Shown: one piece after another, positions 33,921 to 45,114 of the stretch
How the letters are laid out: each line of letters begins with the position of its first letter
Position numbering within the stretch: the first letter of the stretch is position 1
Assembly: GCF_000165395.2 (NCBI RefSeq)
Contig: NC_010575.1
Location: 167,501-231,500, forward strand
Source of the DNA: Babesia bovis T2Bo
Lineage: Eukaryota > Apicomplexa > Aconoidasida > Piroplasmida > Babesiidae
Reading direction: 5' to 3'
DNA length: 64,000 nucleotides
The notes under the pieces: model-generated
What the model saw: only the letters and a program-made list of their open reading frames with translations
Told to the model about the DNA's origin: nothing
The model's database searches: none
Translations under genes and position numbers: made by a program

Positions 33921-34841
33921 TCATTGATGTTGGTTTCTTATATCAGCTTTTAGTTGTTTGAGATCACTTGTGAATCTATCCTTTAATATTGGGTCGGGGA
34001 ACTGTATGGCTACTGAGTCTGTGAAGTTGGCTGCATTGATGAGTATAGTATTATCCAATTTAATTTCTCTATCCGCTTCTATATGTTTTTCGAACTCTTC
34101 TTGTATGATGTCTGGGCTTGTTACTAGTCTACTAATGAGTTTGATTGGGAAGAATCGATTAATTGAATTTCTGGACATGTATATAACTTGCAATTCGTAG
34201 TCGATCGTGATAATGACTAGCGTAGGGTTAATCCTTCCTTTGGTGTAGAATAATGTTGGTACACCGTTATTTTTAAATACATCTGGATTGGTTGGATCTA
34301 ATTGCATAGTAATTCCCATTTGGTTCAACCTATCCGTCATAGCACTTGGTCGGTCTTGTGCTGCATCTTTGGCTTGTTCTTGTTCGTTTTTGGTGTCTTG
34401 ATCTTGTTGTTCATCTTGTTGTAGTTGTTCTCCTCTATTGCTATCCTGTTGTTCAATATGTTCTTGAGTGGTTGCCACTGCTATTTCTACTCTATCTTCT
34501 ACTTCGAATGACGTCTGTACACCAGTTTCATTAACGCTTGGGGCCAGTTTATTGCTGTATGCATCGTAGAATAGTTGCGCGTCATCTGCTCCTGTCAATT
34601 CCTGTAATTTTTCGCCACAGGCATCGGTGAACAGTTCTGAATTTGGTTTGAGTTTTGCATATTCATCTTCGTTAACAAAACATGTGTTTTCACAGCAAGC
34701 TTGTAGGTCTTCAAATATATGCTCCCCTAGATTTACATCTTTAAGGAAGTCTGGCGCATCGCTATTTCCTACCCTTCTATAATGCCCTTGTGGCAATTTA
34801 ATCATTCGTGCAATTGGCCCATTCTTCATATAGTTCGCCAT
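33921..34841 (-). CDS. protein of unknown function with Gln/Asp-rich linker
   Basis: A single-exon 306-aa protein from the ATG at 34841 (MANYMKNGPIARMIKLPQGH). An N-terminal half with several cysteines (ACCENTCF) is followed by a low-complexity Gln/Glu/Asp linker (about residues 125-170). The C-terminal domain (about 180-300) has alternating strands and a final amphipathic helix (PTLVIITIDYELQVIYM, FPDPILKDRFTSDLKQLKAD), a layout compatible with a PH-like fold. No signal peptide or membrane span. Similar small PH-fold proteins act at the apicomplexan inner membrane complex, but this is only a suggestion. Confidence 0.65.
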   Translation of the reverse strand: MANYMKNGPIARMIKLPQGHYRRVGNSDAPDFLKDVNLGEHIFEDLQACCENTCFVNEDEYAKLKPNSELFTDACGEKLQELTGADDAQLFYDAYSNKLAPSVNETGVQTSFEVEDRVEIAVATTQEHIEQQDSNRGEQLQQDEQQDQDTKNEQEQAKDAAQDRPSAMTDRLNQMGITMQLDPTNPDVFKNNGVPTLFYTKGRINPTLVIITIDYELQVIYMSRNSINRFFPIKLISRLVTSPDIIQEEFEKHIEADREIKLDNTILINAANFTDSVAIQFPDPILKDRFTSDLKQLKADIRNQHQ

Positions 34842-35221
34842 TATGCTATTTTGTGTATTTAAAACTGTGAGTGACGACGCGTGTTGGCATGTTGTTGAAG
34901 CGCGTATGTGCGGAATACTACAGACTCACTTTAACACATTCACACATTTATTATTTTCTTGTTTTATCAAGTTTAAGTGCACCTTTTCTTTATTATATTT
35001 GTTACTTTAGTGTGTTATTAGGTATGTGATGTCGTTTTCCATTGTCAGGGTGTTTCTGGTATTAAGAACTGCATTACCTTTATCCATTATAGTTCACCTT
35101 TATAGCGGTATACTCATGCCTTCATTAATGTTTCGTTATTTTAAATAAATTATGTATTAATCATAGTCACCCCATGGTCGGTTGTAGACCGTTTAGCTTT
35201 TAGTAATTAGTTTGTAACACG
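34842..35221. other. divergent intergenic region
   Basis: 380 bp between divergent starts at 34841 and 35222; presumed promoters of both. AT-rich, no motif recognised. Confidence 0.45.
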
Positions 35222-35825
35222 ATGATAAGGGCCTTTTGTGGCGTCATGAGCACATTAATATCCACTTTGTTTGTATGTGTATGCGTTGTGTACGTGCCAT
35301 TGTTATTTTGCGCTGTTGATGGCGCGACGTTGTCTGCTATACCGCTATCACCCCGCTTTACTGAATCCCGTGGTATTGGTGTTGACGAGGTTTGTTGTGA
35401 TTAACTTATGTATAATAGTGTGTAGCGAGTTGAGCCATATCCTACAATTCGTGTGTACGCGTATACTCCTCGTGGCACCTTCAACCCTTCGTCACCTTCG
35501 TACGTATTGCTTTTTCGTGTTTAATTATCTGTATAGCTATAGCAAGCGTTTAACTCGTGTTTTGGAGTCTGAAGCGTATAGATCAGGGGTAAGTTTGTCT
35601 ATTGTATATTTTGCACATTATCACAGTCATTGGGTATTAAAGGCTTACACTCTCGCCTATTACAGCTTCAGGTATGGTTTGAATAAGTTTGAAATCATAT
35701 ATTTATAGCATCGTCAATTAGGTCGTATCATAGGTTGGTTACTACTGCGTCATGTATCATGTGGTTTTAGATGCATCAGAAAAGCACGGTTGAAGCAGTC
35801 TTTGGCACGTATATTGTATATATAA
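35222..35825 (+). CDS. small secreted or plastid-targeted basic protein, 5 exons
   Basis: The exons are 35222-35389, 35426-35499, 35537-35588, 35627-35671 and 35709-35825, totalling 456 nt (151 aa). Introns are 36-38 nt. It opens with a hydrophobic signal sequence (residues 8-33, STLISTLFVCVCVVYVPLL). The mature part is rich in Arg, Lys and Leu (RLTRVLESEAYRSGS, LHSRLLQLQHRQLGRIIGW, then CIRKARLKQSLARILYI) with no acidic cluster. A signal peptide followed by a short basic protein is what nuclear-encoded apicoplast ribosomal proteins look like, but no ribosomal family could be named. The frame holds across four introns, so the gene is probably real. Confidence 0.6.
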
Positions 35826-36116
35826 ATAGGATTGGTATATCACATATGTTTGGATGCACAATCAAATTTGAGTTCTGTATTAAAGACGGCTAAAAAATAC
35901 TTTTATTATGCGTTGTTATATCTTCGTTGTGGATTCTGGGTTGATGTCGTTTTTTTTGGCGTTGCCATTATTTGTTCTGAAGTGATTGATTTATCCATTG
36001 TATGGATTTTTATTGTGCTTAATTGTGTCTTAATAATTATTGAAGATTTACCTCAATTTTGGGTTGGAGGCAGCCCATTTTTGCTTTCGTCAGCCTCTTT
36101 AACGATTGTATTATCA

Positions 36117-37169
36117 ATGGCGATGCATAATAACGATGATCAACTGACGTCACCTCAGTCATCTTTGGATTGCGCTATGCGCTCGTTTGAGTCTTTGCGT
36201 GGTAATCGGCACAAGGAGGAGTTGTGTTTCCAGGCAAGTGAGATGCCCACTGCTCACATTATGGCATTGGTAGGTATTGATGAGTATCTATTTGCTTTGA
36301 CCTATAGTTTATATGAATTTATAATATATGTCATTTTCGTTTCAATATATTTTGCTTCTCTTTGTATAGAGCCACTCTTGCAATCGATTATCTGGGTTTA
36401 TATTCTCCATACGTTTTGGCTATTTAATGATTTTTCTTGTTTAATTCACTACAGGATCAACTGATACAGTACCAATGTGCACATTTGGAGAAGCAGCTAG
36501 TTGCTTTACGTGTGAAGCGCGAGTTATTGCATCGTGGCAAGACTGTGTTTGTGTCTCTAAATGAGCTTGTTAGTGAGGAGTGTTTAGAGGCTGCTGAGGA
36601 TTTGTTGAGTTCTTTTACAGCGAGTACATCTCAAGATTCCAGTTCGGAGCACCCATACACATTATCGCGATCTCGGACAGTTGGTGTACGTTTTATTTAC
36701 TTTGCATTGAGAAATTTCTAGGATGAGATAACTCACATTATTGACTCTATGGACACTCAATCTGCGAATGACAACAGTTTTGATGAGATTATGCGCAAGG
36801 TTCAGCTGATGACTGAAGAGAGTGATTCGTCAGTTTCTACTAAGGCACCTCGTCGTTCTGTTACCCTTCCTGAAGGTTTACCTTCTTGTCAAGTTGGTTC
36901 GTTGCTTTGTATATGTTTTCTTATCTAGTATAGGTGCTGACGTTCAGTTGATGCTACATTTACAGGGTATTTGCAAGCCTTGTGCTTTTTATTACAACAA
37001 GAAGAAAGGTTGTCGCAACGGCAATTCTTGTGGCTTTTGTCATCACGAAGACCACTCTCTGTCCACTTTAAAGCAATGGAAGAAGCAGCAAAGGCTGTAT
37101 TCTCAGAGTGGCAGCTTGAGTTGTGAAAAATTGGGAGAAATATTGAATCCCAACCTTGCACCTCAGTAG
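36117..37169 (+). CDS. CCCH zinc-finger protein, 4 exons
   Basis: Exons are 36117-36269, 36455-36685, 36722-36892 and 36966-37169, totalling 759 nt (252 aa). One C-x8-C-x5-C-x3-H finger lies near residues 190-208 (CAFYYNKKKGCRNGNSCGFC then H), a fold that usually binds AU-rich RNA. Before it are a Ser-rich regulatory-looking region and a helix (HLEKQLVALRVKRELL). Intron 1 (185 nt) is long for this genome; intron 3 starts GTTGGT rather than GTAAGT. The frame is open upstream of 36117 back to 35832 but lacks an ATG and encodes T-rich hydrophobic sequence, so it is excluded. The ESF1 gene starts 39 nt downstream on the same strand. Confidence 0.7.
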
Positions 37170-37208
37170 CTGGGTGTGTCAATTAGACATTTAAATTTAA
37201 TTATTACA

Positions 37209-38782
37209 ATGGAGCATGACGATCGTTTTATACCTACCGCTAGATTTAAGCGTGTGCCTCGTGCTAAGAAGCCTGAATCTGATGAGCGTTTCGCTCGTTT
37301 ATTTGAGTCAGACAGCGCGTCGCGCAAGGTTATTCACAAGATCGACCCTTTCGGTCGTCCTATAGGTTATTTTGTTTAATGTTATGTACTAAGGTGTGTA
37401 GGTGATGTTTCTGATGCGGATGCATCATCTTCTGAGAGTGATTCTGAGTTATCGGTTGAGTCCCCTGACGTTGAACACAACCTTGAGGTGTATCAAGATG
37501 TGAGTACTTTGGAATATGTAGGTGCATGATATTGTGATTTGAGATGTGTTTAGGGTGATGCAAGCAAGCGTATTGCGGTAGTTGGTTGTGACTGGGAGAA
37601 CATTAGTGCATCTGACTTGTTTGTCTTGTTTGAGACTATGTTTCGTTCTTTATCTTCTATGCACACTTCTTGTGTAAAGCGCGCTGCTATATATCTTTCT
37701 GATTTTGGTGCTGAGCGACTTGATTATGAGCGTCTTCACGGTCCTGCAGTTGTTTGTTTTTGTTGAGTTTTGTTGTATTGATTACAGGCGTGTGATGATG
37801 TTCGTCATGCTGAGCTTGATGAGACAGCTCGTCAGGAGGCTTTGCGCAAATATCAGCTTGAGCGTTCGCGTTATTATTACGGCATTGTTGAGTTTGACAG
37901 TGTCAATCACGCCAAGTTACTTTACGACGAGATGGATGGTGTTGAGGCCTATTTTGCCTTTGCCGGTTTAGATTTACGTTTCGTTCCTGATGACATTGTT
38001 TTTGAGCGTGATCCTGTATCTGAATGTACTGAGATGCCTACTAATTATGAGCCTCCTGCTGAGACTACTTCTGCGTTTCGTCATTCTCGTGTTGAGTGTA
38101 AATGGGATCTACCATCGGCAAAGCGTTTCAAGACGCTTACTAAAAGGTACGGTTTTTAGTGCATTAATTTATTTTTTTATAGATTCAAGGAGAAAGACCT
38201 CGAATCGTTGGATTTGAGTGAATATTTGGCCTCTGATGACGAATCGGTTGACGTCGAGGAGTATAAGAAGCTTGTTCGCGATGGCGAAGAATCTAGCGGT
38301 AAAATCAAGTCTAATGATGGCGCTGTTGAGGCTACGATTGGCAATTATACTATATCATTTGGTGCGTCTCAGGGCATCCCTGACTTGGAGGAGGTCAAGG
38401 CAACGTTGACTAAGGATCGGAAGGTACCATCTTCTAAGCGCAAGAAGTCTAAGAAGTCTTTGGCGTATGAGGACAATGATCCCGATGATGTATGTTGTAT
38501 TTATTTTGGGTTAAACAATTTCAGGATCGTGACTTTGACGCTCGTTCTTCGCGTGTTCAGCAGCCTGGTTTTGAAGTACGTTATACATTTGTTTGATTAA
38601 GATTCATAGGCAAACTTTGATGACAATAGGTTTACTCGTGTGTTGAAAGATCCTGATTTTGCTATCGACACCCGTCACCCTAAGTATCGCGTATGTCTAT
38701 TGTGTATGTGTAACATTTTGAAAAACAGAACACCGATTTCAACAAGCGGCTATTACGCAAGAAGGCAGATTTGAAACGTTGA
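37209..38782 (+). CDS. ESF1: pre-rRNA processing protein ESF1, 8 exons
   Basis: Nucleolar protein needed for 18S rRNA maturation. The exons are 37209-37365, 37402-37499, 37554-37748, 37788-38146, 38183-38489, 38525-38575, 38610-38690 and 38729-38782, totalling 1302 nt (433 aa). The family hallmarks appear in order: an N-terminal DERFARLF and KIDPFGRPIG segment, an acidic Ser/Asp stretch, RIAVVGCDWENISASDL with the RRM-like ESF1 core (YYYGIVEFDSVNHAKLLYDE, then LDLRFVPDD), the WDLP and SEYLASDDES region, a lysine-rich segment, and the C-terminal NUC153 motif (FTRVLKDPDFAIDTRHPKYR, then TDFNKRLLRKK). Shorter than animal ESF1, with reduced acidic linkers. The next gene starts 4 nt after the stop. 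Confidence 0.88.
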
Positions 38783-38786
38783 TATA

Positions 38787-40387
38787 ATGACGACTATTGA
38801 TATTGCTTTATTACGTCGTTTTCTTTTATCCGTATGTTTTTTTATTGTTCTTGTCTGATACACATTAGGGTGGCGGTTCTGATGCAACTTCTGAGCTTCT
38901 TAGTTCGGTATGTTATTATTTTTTGTGTACTGTATAATTTAATCCTAGGTATCTGTTGAGGATATTATTTTGAACCTTTCTAATTTGGGTGACGAATGTT
39001 TTCCTGATCCTTCTGACGACATTTCTTCATATTCTGGACCAATCAATTCTACGTATCCTGGCACTATATTCGTGCGCGTTTTAGATGAGATTCTAGACTT
39101 TCCGCGTCTAAATGCTTTATTTGGCAATCCTCAGGTTGGTCCAATGATCTTCCGTGAAACAGCGTAGGTATTGGAATTGCTTTCTCAGCGTTTGGTTACA
39201 AGTTCACTTCCAGTTCGTTCCCTATTTGCTAAAAAATGCAGATTTTACTTTTCTAATGGCGGTAGGTTGTTTTTTTGTATGTATATATAAATTAGGCACT
39301 TCAAATGCCCACTTGATGGGCCTTCTTTGGCGACTTCTATTTGACACTGAGTATAGTATTTTTGAGGATGTTTCCATAGCTTTATGTTTTGTAAGTCGTT
39401 GTTATTTTATGTATTTATCTTTAGGTTTTAAAACATGACGTTGCTATTTTGACGGATTCACGTTTACGTGACTTGGACAATGCCTTAACTCTTGTTGATG
39501 CTGACGGTATAATACCCGTTCGTATATTTGAGTTTTGTGCATTGGTTGGGAGTGGATCTTGTGATGCATTCAGGGCATTATTATCTTTTGGTCTTTATGG
39601 GAGCATGTTTAAAATATTTCTCCATGGTGACAGTTTGGTTATGTTGAACTGTCTTGAGATCCTGGATCGTCATTCCTTATTAATTCAGCGTTTGCATGAT
39701 GCTGGTGCGTTACCTCGTGACTTTATAGTTCGTTGTTTATCGACTATATCTCCATCTTCTTCTGATTCTGGTGACAAGTTGGTTGCACCCTTTTCTTACA
39801 AGTTCCTATTATCCCTTATTCGTTATCCTGGTGCTTTAACGTCCGATGACTTGAGTAATTTTGCTTCCGTTGTTTCTGATACTATTAAGCGTGGTGACCC
39901 TAATACCGTTACTGGTACCTACCTTTCATCTGTTGAATGTTTTGGTCCTTTGTACATGTCAGGTCATTTGGACGACAGTGTCTACAGCAAAGTGTTGGAT
40001 ATAATATCGTTGACATCTCAGGAGCTTGTTGTAAAATCTGTGATATATTGTTTGATGTCTATGTTTGACCTTGGTCTGAATGATGAGTATTTACCTTCTT
40101 TCTGTAACCTAACTGGATCTATGATCCAATGCCTTTCTCGTTTTCCACTATCTGACTTTCGTGAATTGGCTTATAAGTTATTATTGCGCAGTATCCGTTA
40201 TACATCTGTATTACGTGCTATATTGGATGAGGAGTTACGCAGCCACTTATTCAGTAAAGAGGAGAGTCTATACAGTAACACTGTTGCTAAGAAAGAGCTT
40301 GTACACCGTGTTATTGAGCTTCTGGGTGATACTGTATCGTTGCCTGCGGAGCGTGTTGCGGCATTGCGTCGTTACGCTGGTGTATAA
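38787..40387 (+). CDS. HEAT-repeat protein, PSMD5/S5b-like, 6 exons
   Basis: The exons are 38787-38831, 38869-38907, 38949-39134, 39168-39261, 39296-39390 and 39425-40387, totalling 1422 nt (473 aa). Introns are 33-41 nt. The protein is all-helical with repeated HEAT-like units (FKIFLHGDSLVMLNCLEILD; VVKSVIYCLMSMFDLG; ELAYKLLLRSIRYTSVLRAI), and the final segment KKELVHRVIELL is followed by a short tail, much like the end of PSMD5. PSMD5 is an assembly chaperone of the 26S proteasome base. Length and layout fit, but HEAT proteins are easily confused, so the name is tentative. The start is 4 nt after the ESF1 stop. Confidence 0.55.
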
Positions 40388-40543
40388 GGTTAGACATTGA
40401 TGTTCTCTGTGACTGCCATCGCATTATAATGTTATAGAGCATATTAAAATTAGTTTTAAAATACGCATCATCGATGCAATTTGTATATTATGCGATTATT
40501 TTATACTTGTTCTATGGCGATAATATAATCCCAGATTTTAGCC

Positions 40544-42217
40544 TCACTTGTTATGTATTGAGAACGGTTTATTTGTCTGTTTCGTTGCATTATTTCTCGC
40601 TGCTCTCATACTTTCTATTCTTGTTTCCAGTTGTTGTGAGTCCAGTAGTGATCTATATCTTGCCATTTTTGCATCTAATTCTTGTTCTTTTCTTTCTAAT
40701 CTTTGTCTTGTTGCGTTTAATTCAGCTTCCTTTGCCATTTTATGTTTTTCGAATTGTGCCTTTTGTCCTTCTAGGCTATTTCTTTCTATTGCTAGCATTG
40801 CGATTTGTTCTTTATATTCTTGCATTTGTGTTTCGTATATTTGTGATTTTTGTTTTGTGTTCATAATTTCATTTTGCAGTTCTTCAAGTTCCTTTTCTCT
40901 CGTTTCTAATGCGTTATGGTACTGTTCTAATTTACGTTCATTTTCTTTTAGCATTTGTTCTTTTTGTTTAAGTTGTGTTGCATATTCTGTTAGTTCGATT
41001 TGTTTTGCTCTAAGTTCTTCTGCTGCAATTTCTACTTGTTTCGCTCTTGTTTGTAATTCCAATTCTGCCTGTTTGATATCTCTGTAAGCTTCTTGTGTAT
41101 TTGGTGAATGGTACTGTTCGTTTGTTGATATGTGCAGTTGTCTACTTTGATTTTCAATTTCTTCGTCTAACATTTTCTTATGTCTTGTACATGCCCTTTT
41201 GATACTTTTTAATTCGGCTTTTGCATTTCTAATTTCCTCTAGTGCCTCGTTTACTTTATCCCATTCTGCTTTGATTTTATCTCTTGCCAATCTGATTTCT
41301 TCTTGTTCCATATTGATGCGTTGCGATTCTTTATTGAGTGCTTCTTCTTTCTTCTTAAGATCGTATGCTATAGTTTCGTTTGCATCATTTGAATCTGCCA
41401 CTTCTTTAAATCTTTGTTCCAATTCTCTTTTTTTTGATCTTACGTAATCTTCAAATGCTGTTTTTTGTTCTATAAAGATATTTTCCATTTCGTTAATTTT
41501 TTTTCTTTGCGACTCTATTTGTTCTATATCTTCTTCTATTTTTCTTTTATGTTGTTTAACTTCTTGTGTTACTTGTTCTTTTGCTGTAGCGCATTGATCT
41601 CTTACACCCTTTAATCTTTCTGTTTCTATGACTAGTGTATGTTCTATTCTTTCTATTTCATCTTTTCTAGTATTGATTGCTCTTGATGCATCTTTAAGCA
41701 TAGCTTCTTTTTTTCCTAGTTCATTTAATCCTGCTTCATAATCTTGTAATCTTTTCCTACATTCTTCCTCTAGTAGTGCGCATTCATCTAATCTGTTCAT
41801 AAGGATTCTTTGTGTCGATTCATTTTGTTGTTGCATATGGCTTATGCTTTGTTGTTTTCCTTGTAGGTATGCTTTATAACTCTTCATTTCTTCATCTCTC
41901 AGATTCAACTCCTTTTCTAGTTCATGTAGCTTCTTTTCTTTCCTTTTAATTTCCTCGTATCTTTGTCTAATTTTTGTATGATCGACATCTATTTGTTTAT
42001 ATTTTCTTTTAATATCTTGTTGTATTCTGTTCATATGTTGTTTAGCTCCGCATACGCATTCCACATCATCATATTGTGCGTTGTTATGTATTCTTGTATC
42101 ATTATTTCTCGTTCCCATGTTGTTTATATCTCGTGTATTACTTCGGTATTGCCTTGTATCATCATCAGCATACTGATGGCTTCTTGTATCTACGGGGTAT
42201 GCATAGTTGATTGCCAT
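40544..42217 (-). CDS. long coiled-coil protein, unknown
   Basis: A single-exon 557-aa protein beginning MAINYAYPVDTRSHQY. After a 45-residue Asp/Arg/Asn-rich head and a CVCGAKQH segment, residues of about 60-530 are an uninterrupted, strongly charged coiled coil (Glu, Lys, Gln, Arg heptads; for example QDIKRKYKQIDVDHTKIRQR, ELEELQNEIMNTKQKSQIYE). The C-terminus is basic and Asn/Lys-rich. No signal, no membrane span. Such proteins in apicomplexans are often cytoskeletal or centrosomal; no specific homologue is recognised. Confidence 0.8.
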   Translation of the reverse strand: MAINYAYPVDTRSHQYADDDTRQYRSNTRDINNMGTRNNDTRIHNNAQYDDVECVCGAKQHMNRIQQDIKRKYKQIDVDHTKIRQRYEEIKRKEKKLHELEKELNLRDEEMKSYKAYLQGKQQSISHMQQQNESTQRILMNRLDECALLEEECRKRLQDYEAGLNELGKKEAMLKDASRAINTRKDEIERIEHTLVIETERLKGVRDQCATAKEQVTQEVKQHKRKIEEDIEQIESQRKKINEMENIFIEQKTAFEDYVRSKKRELEQRFKEVADSNDANETIAYDLKKKEEALNKESQRINMEQEEIRLARDKIKAEWDKVNEALEEIRNAKAELKSIKRACTRHKKMLDEEIENQSRQLHISTNEQYHSPNTQEAYRDIKQAELELQTRAKQVEIAAEELRAKQIELTEYATQLKQKEQMLKENERKLEQYHNALETREKELEELQNEIMNTKQKSQIYETQMQEYKEQIAMLAIERNSLEGQKAQFEKHKMAKEAELNATRQRLERKEQELDAKMARYRSLLDSQQLETRIESMRAARNNATKQTNKPFSIHNK

Positions 42218-43455
42218 CTTCCCTGGGCTATTGTTTTATGAATTTGTTGATATTCTTGCTTCGTATATATCAGCGCTGTGCGCTATATATTCATTTATCT
42301 GTAGAGGCCCATAACGTATGTCCTTATGTAACCTGTATGTTTTATCCCTTTAATTTCGTTATATTCTAGGTTTTACTTATCTCAGTTAATGTTTCCGAGG
42401 TCTATAATCGAAACTTGTTCCTTGTTTTTAAAATTCCTTTTTGTTCCCACTGTTTTAGTTCTTTGGTGCCAGGGTTAGATTTGATAACTCCTTTACATAC
42501 ACATCTATGTTATCTATGCTTTACTGATGGTGTGTATGCCTTAACATTGTTTACACACCTTTTATTTATTATTTTGGTCGCTTGATATACCACCCTGTAG
42601 ATGCGTGTAATAATTTTTTAGTACTTATACATATGTTTGCTTGTTACATTTCAAGTCGGTGTGTATTCCATATGTTATTCTTTATGTATAATATACATTG
42701 TTTATTCTGTTTCTGTATGTGGCGGTGATGGGTGTTACCACACTTGCTATGTGCTTCACTAGTATCCTTATATACTATTGTTTCACAATGTATGAAACAC
42801 GTTTATTATAGTTGTTATGCATAGCTAGGTTGCCGAATATTTTGGAATCTTGGCACATGTGTTGATTACTCGTACATTCCCATGTTAAACTGTTTTCCCA
42901 TCTATGTTATGTTTAGGATTTGTTGATTAGACACTATTCAGTGTTTCTGGGCTTCACTGATGTAGATAACAAACAGTTGTTTATCATATCGTGTACTTGT
43001 GTTTGACGTTAACACATTTGGGATAGATTAGTCTTAACTTTCTTTTTGTCTAGTATACTTTATTTTTTGACGTTCCTTTATAGATTCTTAAGGACCTTTT
43101 CTATTGTCATGTATTTTGGACAGTGCGTACTGATGATGCAATGCGCGTTGTATTTTAATGGGTGTTCTCCTTGTTAATATCTTGTTTATTGGTTATTTGA
43201 TGGTGTCTAGGGATATTATTGGTTTTATTATATATAATTATCTTTGTGATAGCATGTAACATGAGTTAATGTTACTCAATTGATGAGTATACGCCGTCTC
43301 ATTTTGCTGGGGTTGGAAGGTTGTTTATAATATAGTTTTTTCTTGTCTTCTGGTTGCCATATTACTTATTTTTATATTGAATTGAGTATTGTATTTTTCT
43401 TTTGTTTGTTATAGTTGTTTATTGATGTGTTGTTTACATGTTATTATAACACACT
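42218..43455. other. long divergent intergenic region
   Basis: 1.2 kb between the divergent coiled-coil and CCT2 genes. Strongly T-rich on the plus strand, stops in all frames. No RNA gene or motif recognised. It is among the longest empty stretches in the core half of the window. Confidence 0.5.
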
Positions 43456-45114
43456 ATGGCATCATCTAATTTTTACGGTGAGGTGACTCCTGATATTTTG
43501 AAGGGCGGTGCTCAGGAGGACCGTGGTGAGACTGCTCGTATGCAGTATTTCATTGGTTCTATAGCTGTTGGTGATTTGGTGAAGACCACCCTTGGTCCTA
43601 AAGGCATGGACAAATTACTACAGCCTATGAACATGGACGGTCCTCGCGGTGAGAATGTGATAACTAATGACGGCGCCACTATATTGAAGTCTGTTTGGTT
43701 GAACAATCCTGCAGCTCGCATATTGGTTGACGTTTCTATGCAGCAGGATGCTACTTGCGGTGACGGTACTACTGGTGTCGTTGTTCTTGCAGCTGAGTTA
43801 TTGCGCAATGCTGAGAAGCTTTTAGAGCAGCGTCTTCATCCTCAATTGATTTGTATTGGTTATCGTCGTGCTTTACAGGTAGCTCGTAAGCGTCTTGAGG
43901 AGATAACCTTTTCCAGTAAATCCGACCCTGCTAAATTTGAATCTGATTTATTTAAGATAGCTTGCACTACTTTATCGTCTAAGTTACTTCGTTTGGAGAA
44001 ATCTCATTTTGCTCGTTTGGCTGTCGATGCTTTATTACGTATGAGTCGTGACATTGACTCTAGTGCCAGTAGTGTGAAGGACGCTTCATCTCACATTAAT
44101 TTGAGTTTAATTCAGATATTGAAGAAGCCAGGTGGTTCTTTGAAGGATTCTTATCTAGAGGAAGGTTTTATTTTAGAGAAGCGTATTGGTGTTGGTCAGC
44201 CTAAGGTTATGACTGACTGCAAGGTTTTGATTGCCAATACTCCTATGGACACTGACAAGGTGAAGATTTATGGTGTTAAGGTTAATGTTGACAGTTTTGA
44301 ATCGGTTCGCGCTTTAGAGCAGAGTGAGAAGCAGAAGATGAAGAACAAGGTCGATCGCATATTGCGTCATGGTTGCAATGTTTTTATAAATCGTCAATTG
44401 ATTTACAATTATCCCGATCAGTTATTTAAGGAGGCTGGTGTGATGGCTATTGAGCATTCTGATTTTGACGGTATGGAGCGTTTGGCTAAGTGTTTAGGTG
44501 GTGAGATTGTGAGTACTTTTGATACTCCTGAGAGTGTGACTTTGGGTCACTGTGACAAGATAGAGGAGATTTTGGTTGGTGAGGACCGTTTAATTCGTTT
44601 TAGTGGTTGTGCTCGTGGCGGTGCTTGTTCTATAGTTTTACGTGGTGCTTCCAGTCACGTTTTGGATGAGGCTGAGCGTTCACTTCACGACGCTTTGGCA
44701 GTTCTTGCTGAGACTATAAGTGACGGTAAGGTTGTTTGTGGTGGTGGTTGTGCTGAGCTTGAGATGGCTACTGCTATCTTTGAGCATGCTAAGACTATTG
44801 AGGGTAAGGAGAGTTTGGCTGTTGAGGCTTTTGGTGCCGCTTTGCTTAAGTTACCCGAGTACATTCTTGCTAATGGTGGTTACGATTCCGCTGATATCAT
44901 AAGCAAGTTGAAATCTGCCCACGCTTGTGGTAACATATATGCTGGTATAGACATTGAGCGTGGCGGTGTTGGCAACATGTTAGAGCTTGGTATTTATGAG
45001 AGTCTGAAGTCCAAATTATCTCAGATTTGTCTTGCTACTGAGGCTGCTGAGACTATTGTTCGTGTTGATGACATTATTAAGTGCGCTCCTCGTGAGCGTC
45101 AGCCTGGCGTTTAA
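43456..45114 (+). CDS. CCT2: T-complex protein 1 subunit beta (CCT2)
   Basis: One of eight subunits of the cytosolic chaperonin CCT/TRiC that folds actin, tubulin and other proteins. The 552-aa protein is encoded in one exon. Group II chaperonin motifs are clear: TLGPKGMDKLL, NDGATILKSV, GDGTTGVVVLAAELL, and near the end GGGCAELEMA and VDDIIKCAPRERQP. The residues right before GDGTT are QQDATC where most CCT-beta proteins have acidic residues. Assignment to beta over other subunits rests on the N-terminal GGAQEDRGETAR and FIGSIAVGDLVKTTLG stretches. The gene has no intron, in contrast with most neighbours. Confidence 0.93.
   Translation: MASSNFYGEVTPDILKGGAQEDRGETARMQYFIGSIAVGDLVKTTLGPKGMDKLLQPMNMDGPRGENVITNDGATILKSVWLNNPAARILVDVSMQQDATCGDGTTGVVVLAAELLRNAEKLLEQRLHPQLICIGYRRALQVARKRLEEITFSSKSDPAKFESDLFKIACTTLSSKLLRLEKSHFARLAVDALLRMSRDIDSSASSVKDASSHINLSLIQILKKPGGSLKDSYLEEGFILEKRIGVGQPKVMTDCKVLIANTPMDTDKVKIYGVKVNVDSFESVRALEQSEKQKMKNKVDRILRHGCNVFINRQLIYNYPDQLFKEAGVMAIEHSDFDGMERLAKCLGGEIVSTFDTPESVTLGHCDKIEEILVGEDRLIRFSGCARGGACSIVLRGASSHVLDEAERSLHDALAVLAETISDGKVVCGGGCAELEMATAIFEHAKTIEGKESLAVEAFGAALLKLPEYILANGGYDSADIISKLKSAHACGNIYAGIDIERGGVGNMLELGIYESLKSKLSQICLATEAAETIVRVDDIIKCAPRERQPGV

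Noticed and set aside
35832..36116. Upstream extension of the CCCH gene
   Set aside because: Open frame but no ATG and T-rich hydrophobic content; start placed at 36117.
40548..42241. Plus-strand Ser/Cys-rich frames
   Set aside because: Antisense of the coiled-coil gene; open only because Lys/Glu codons read as Ser/Leu/Phe in reverse.
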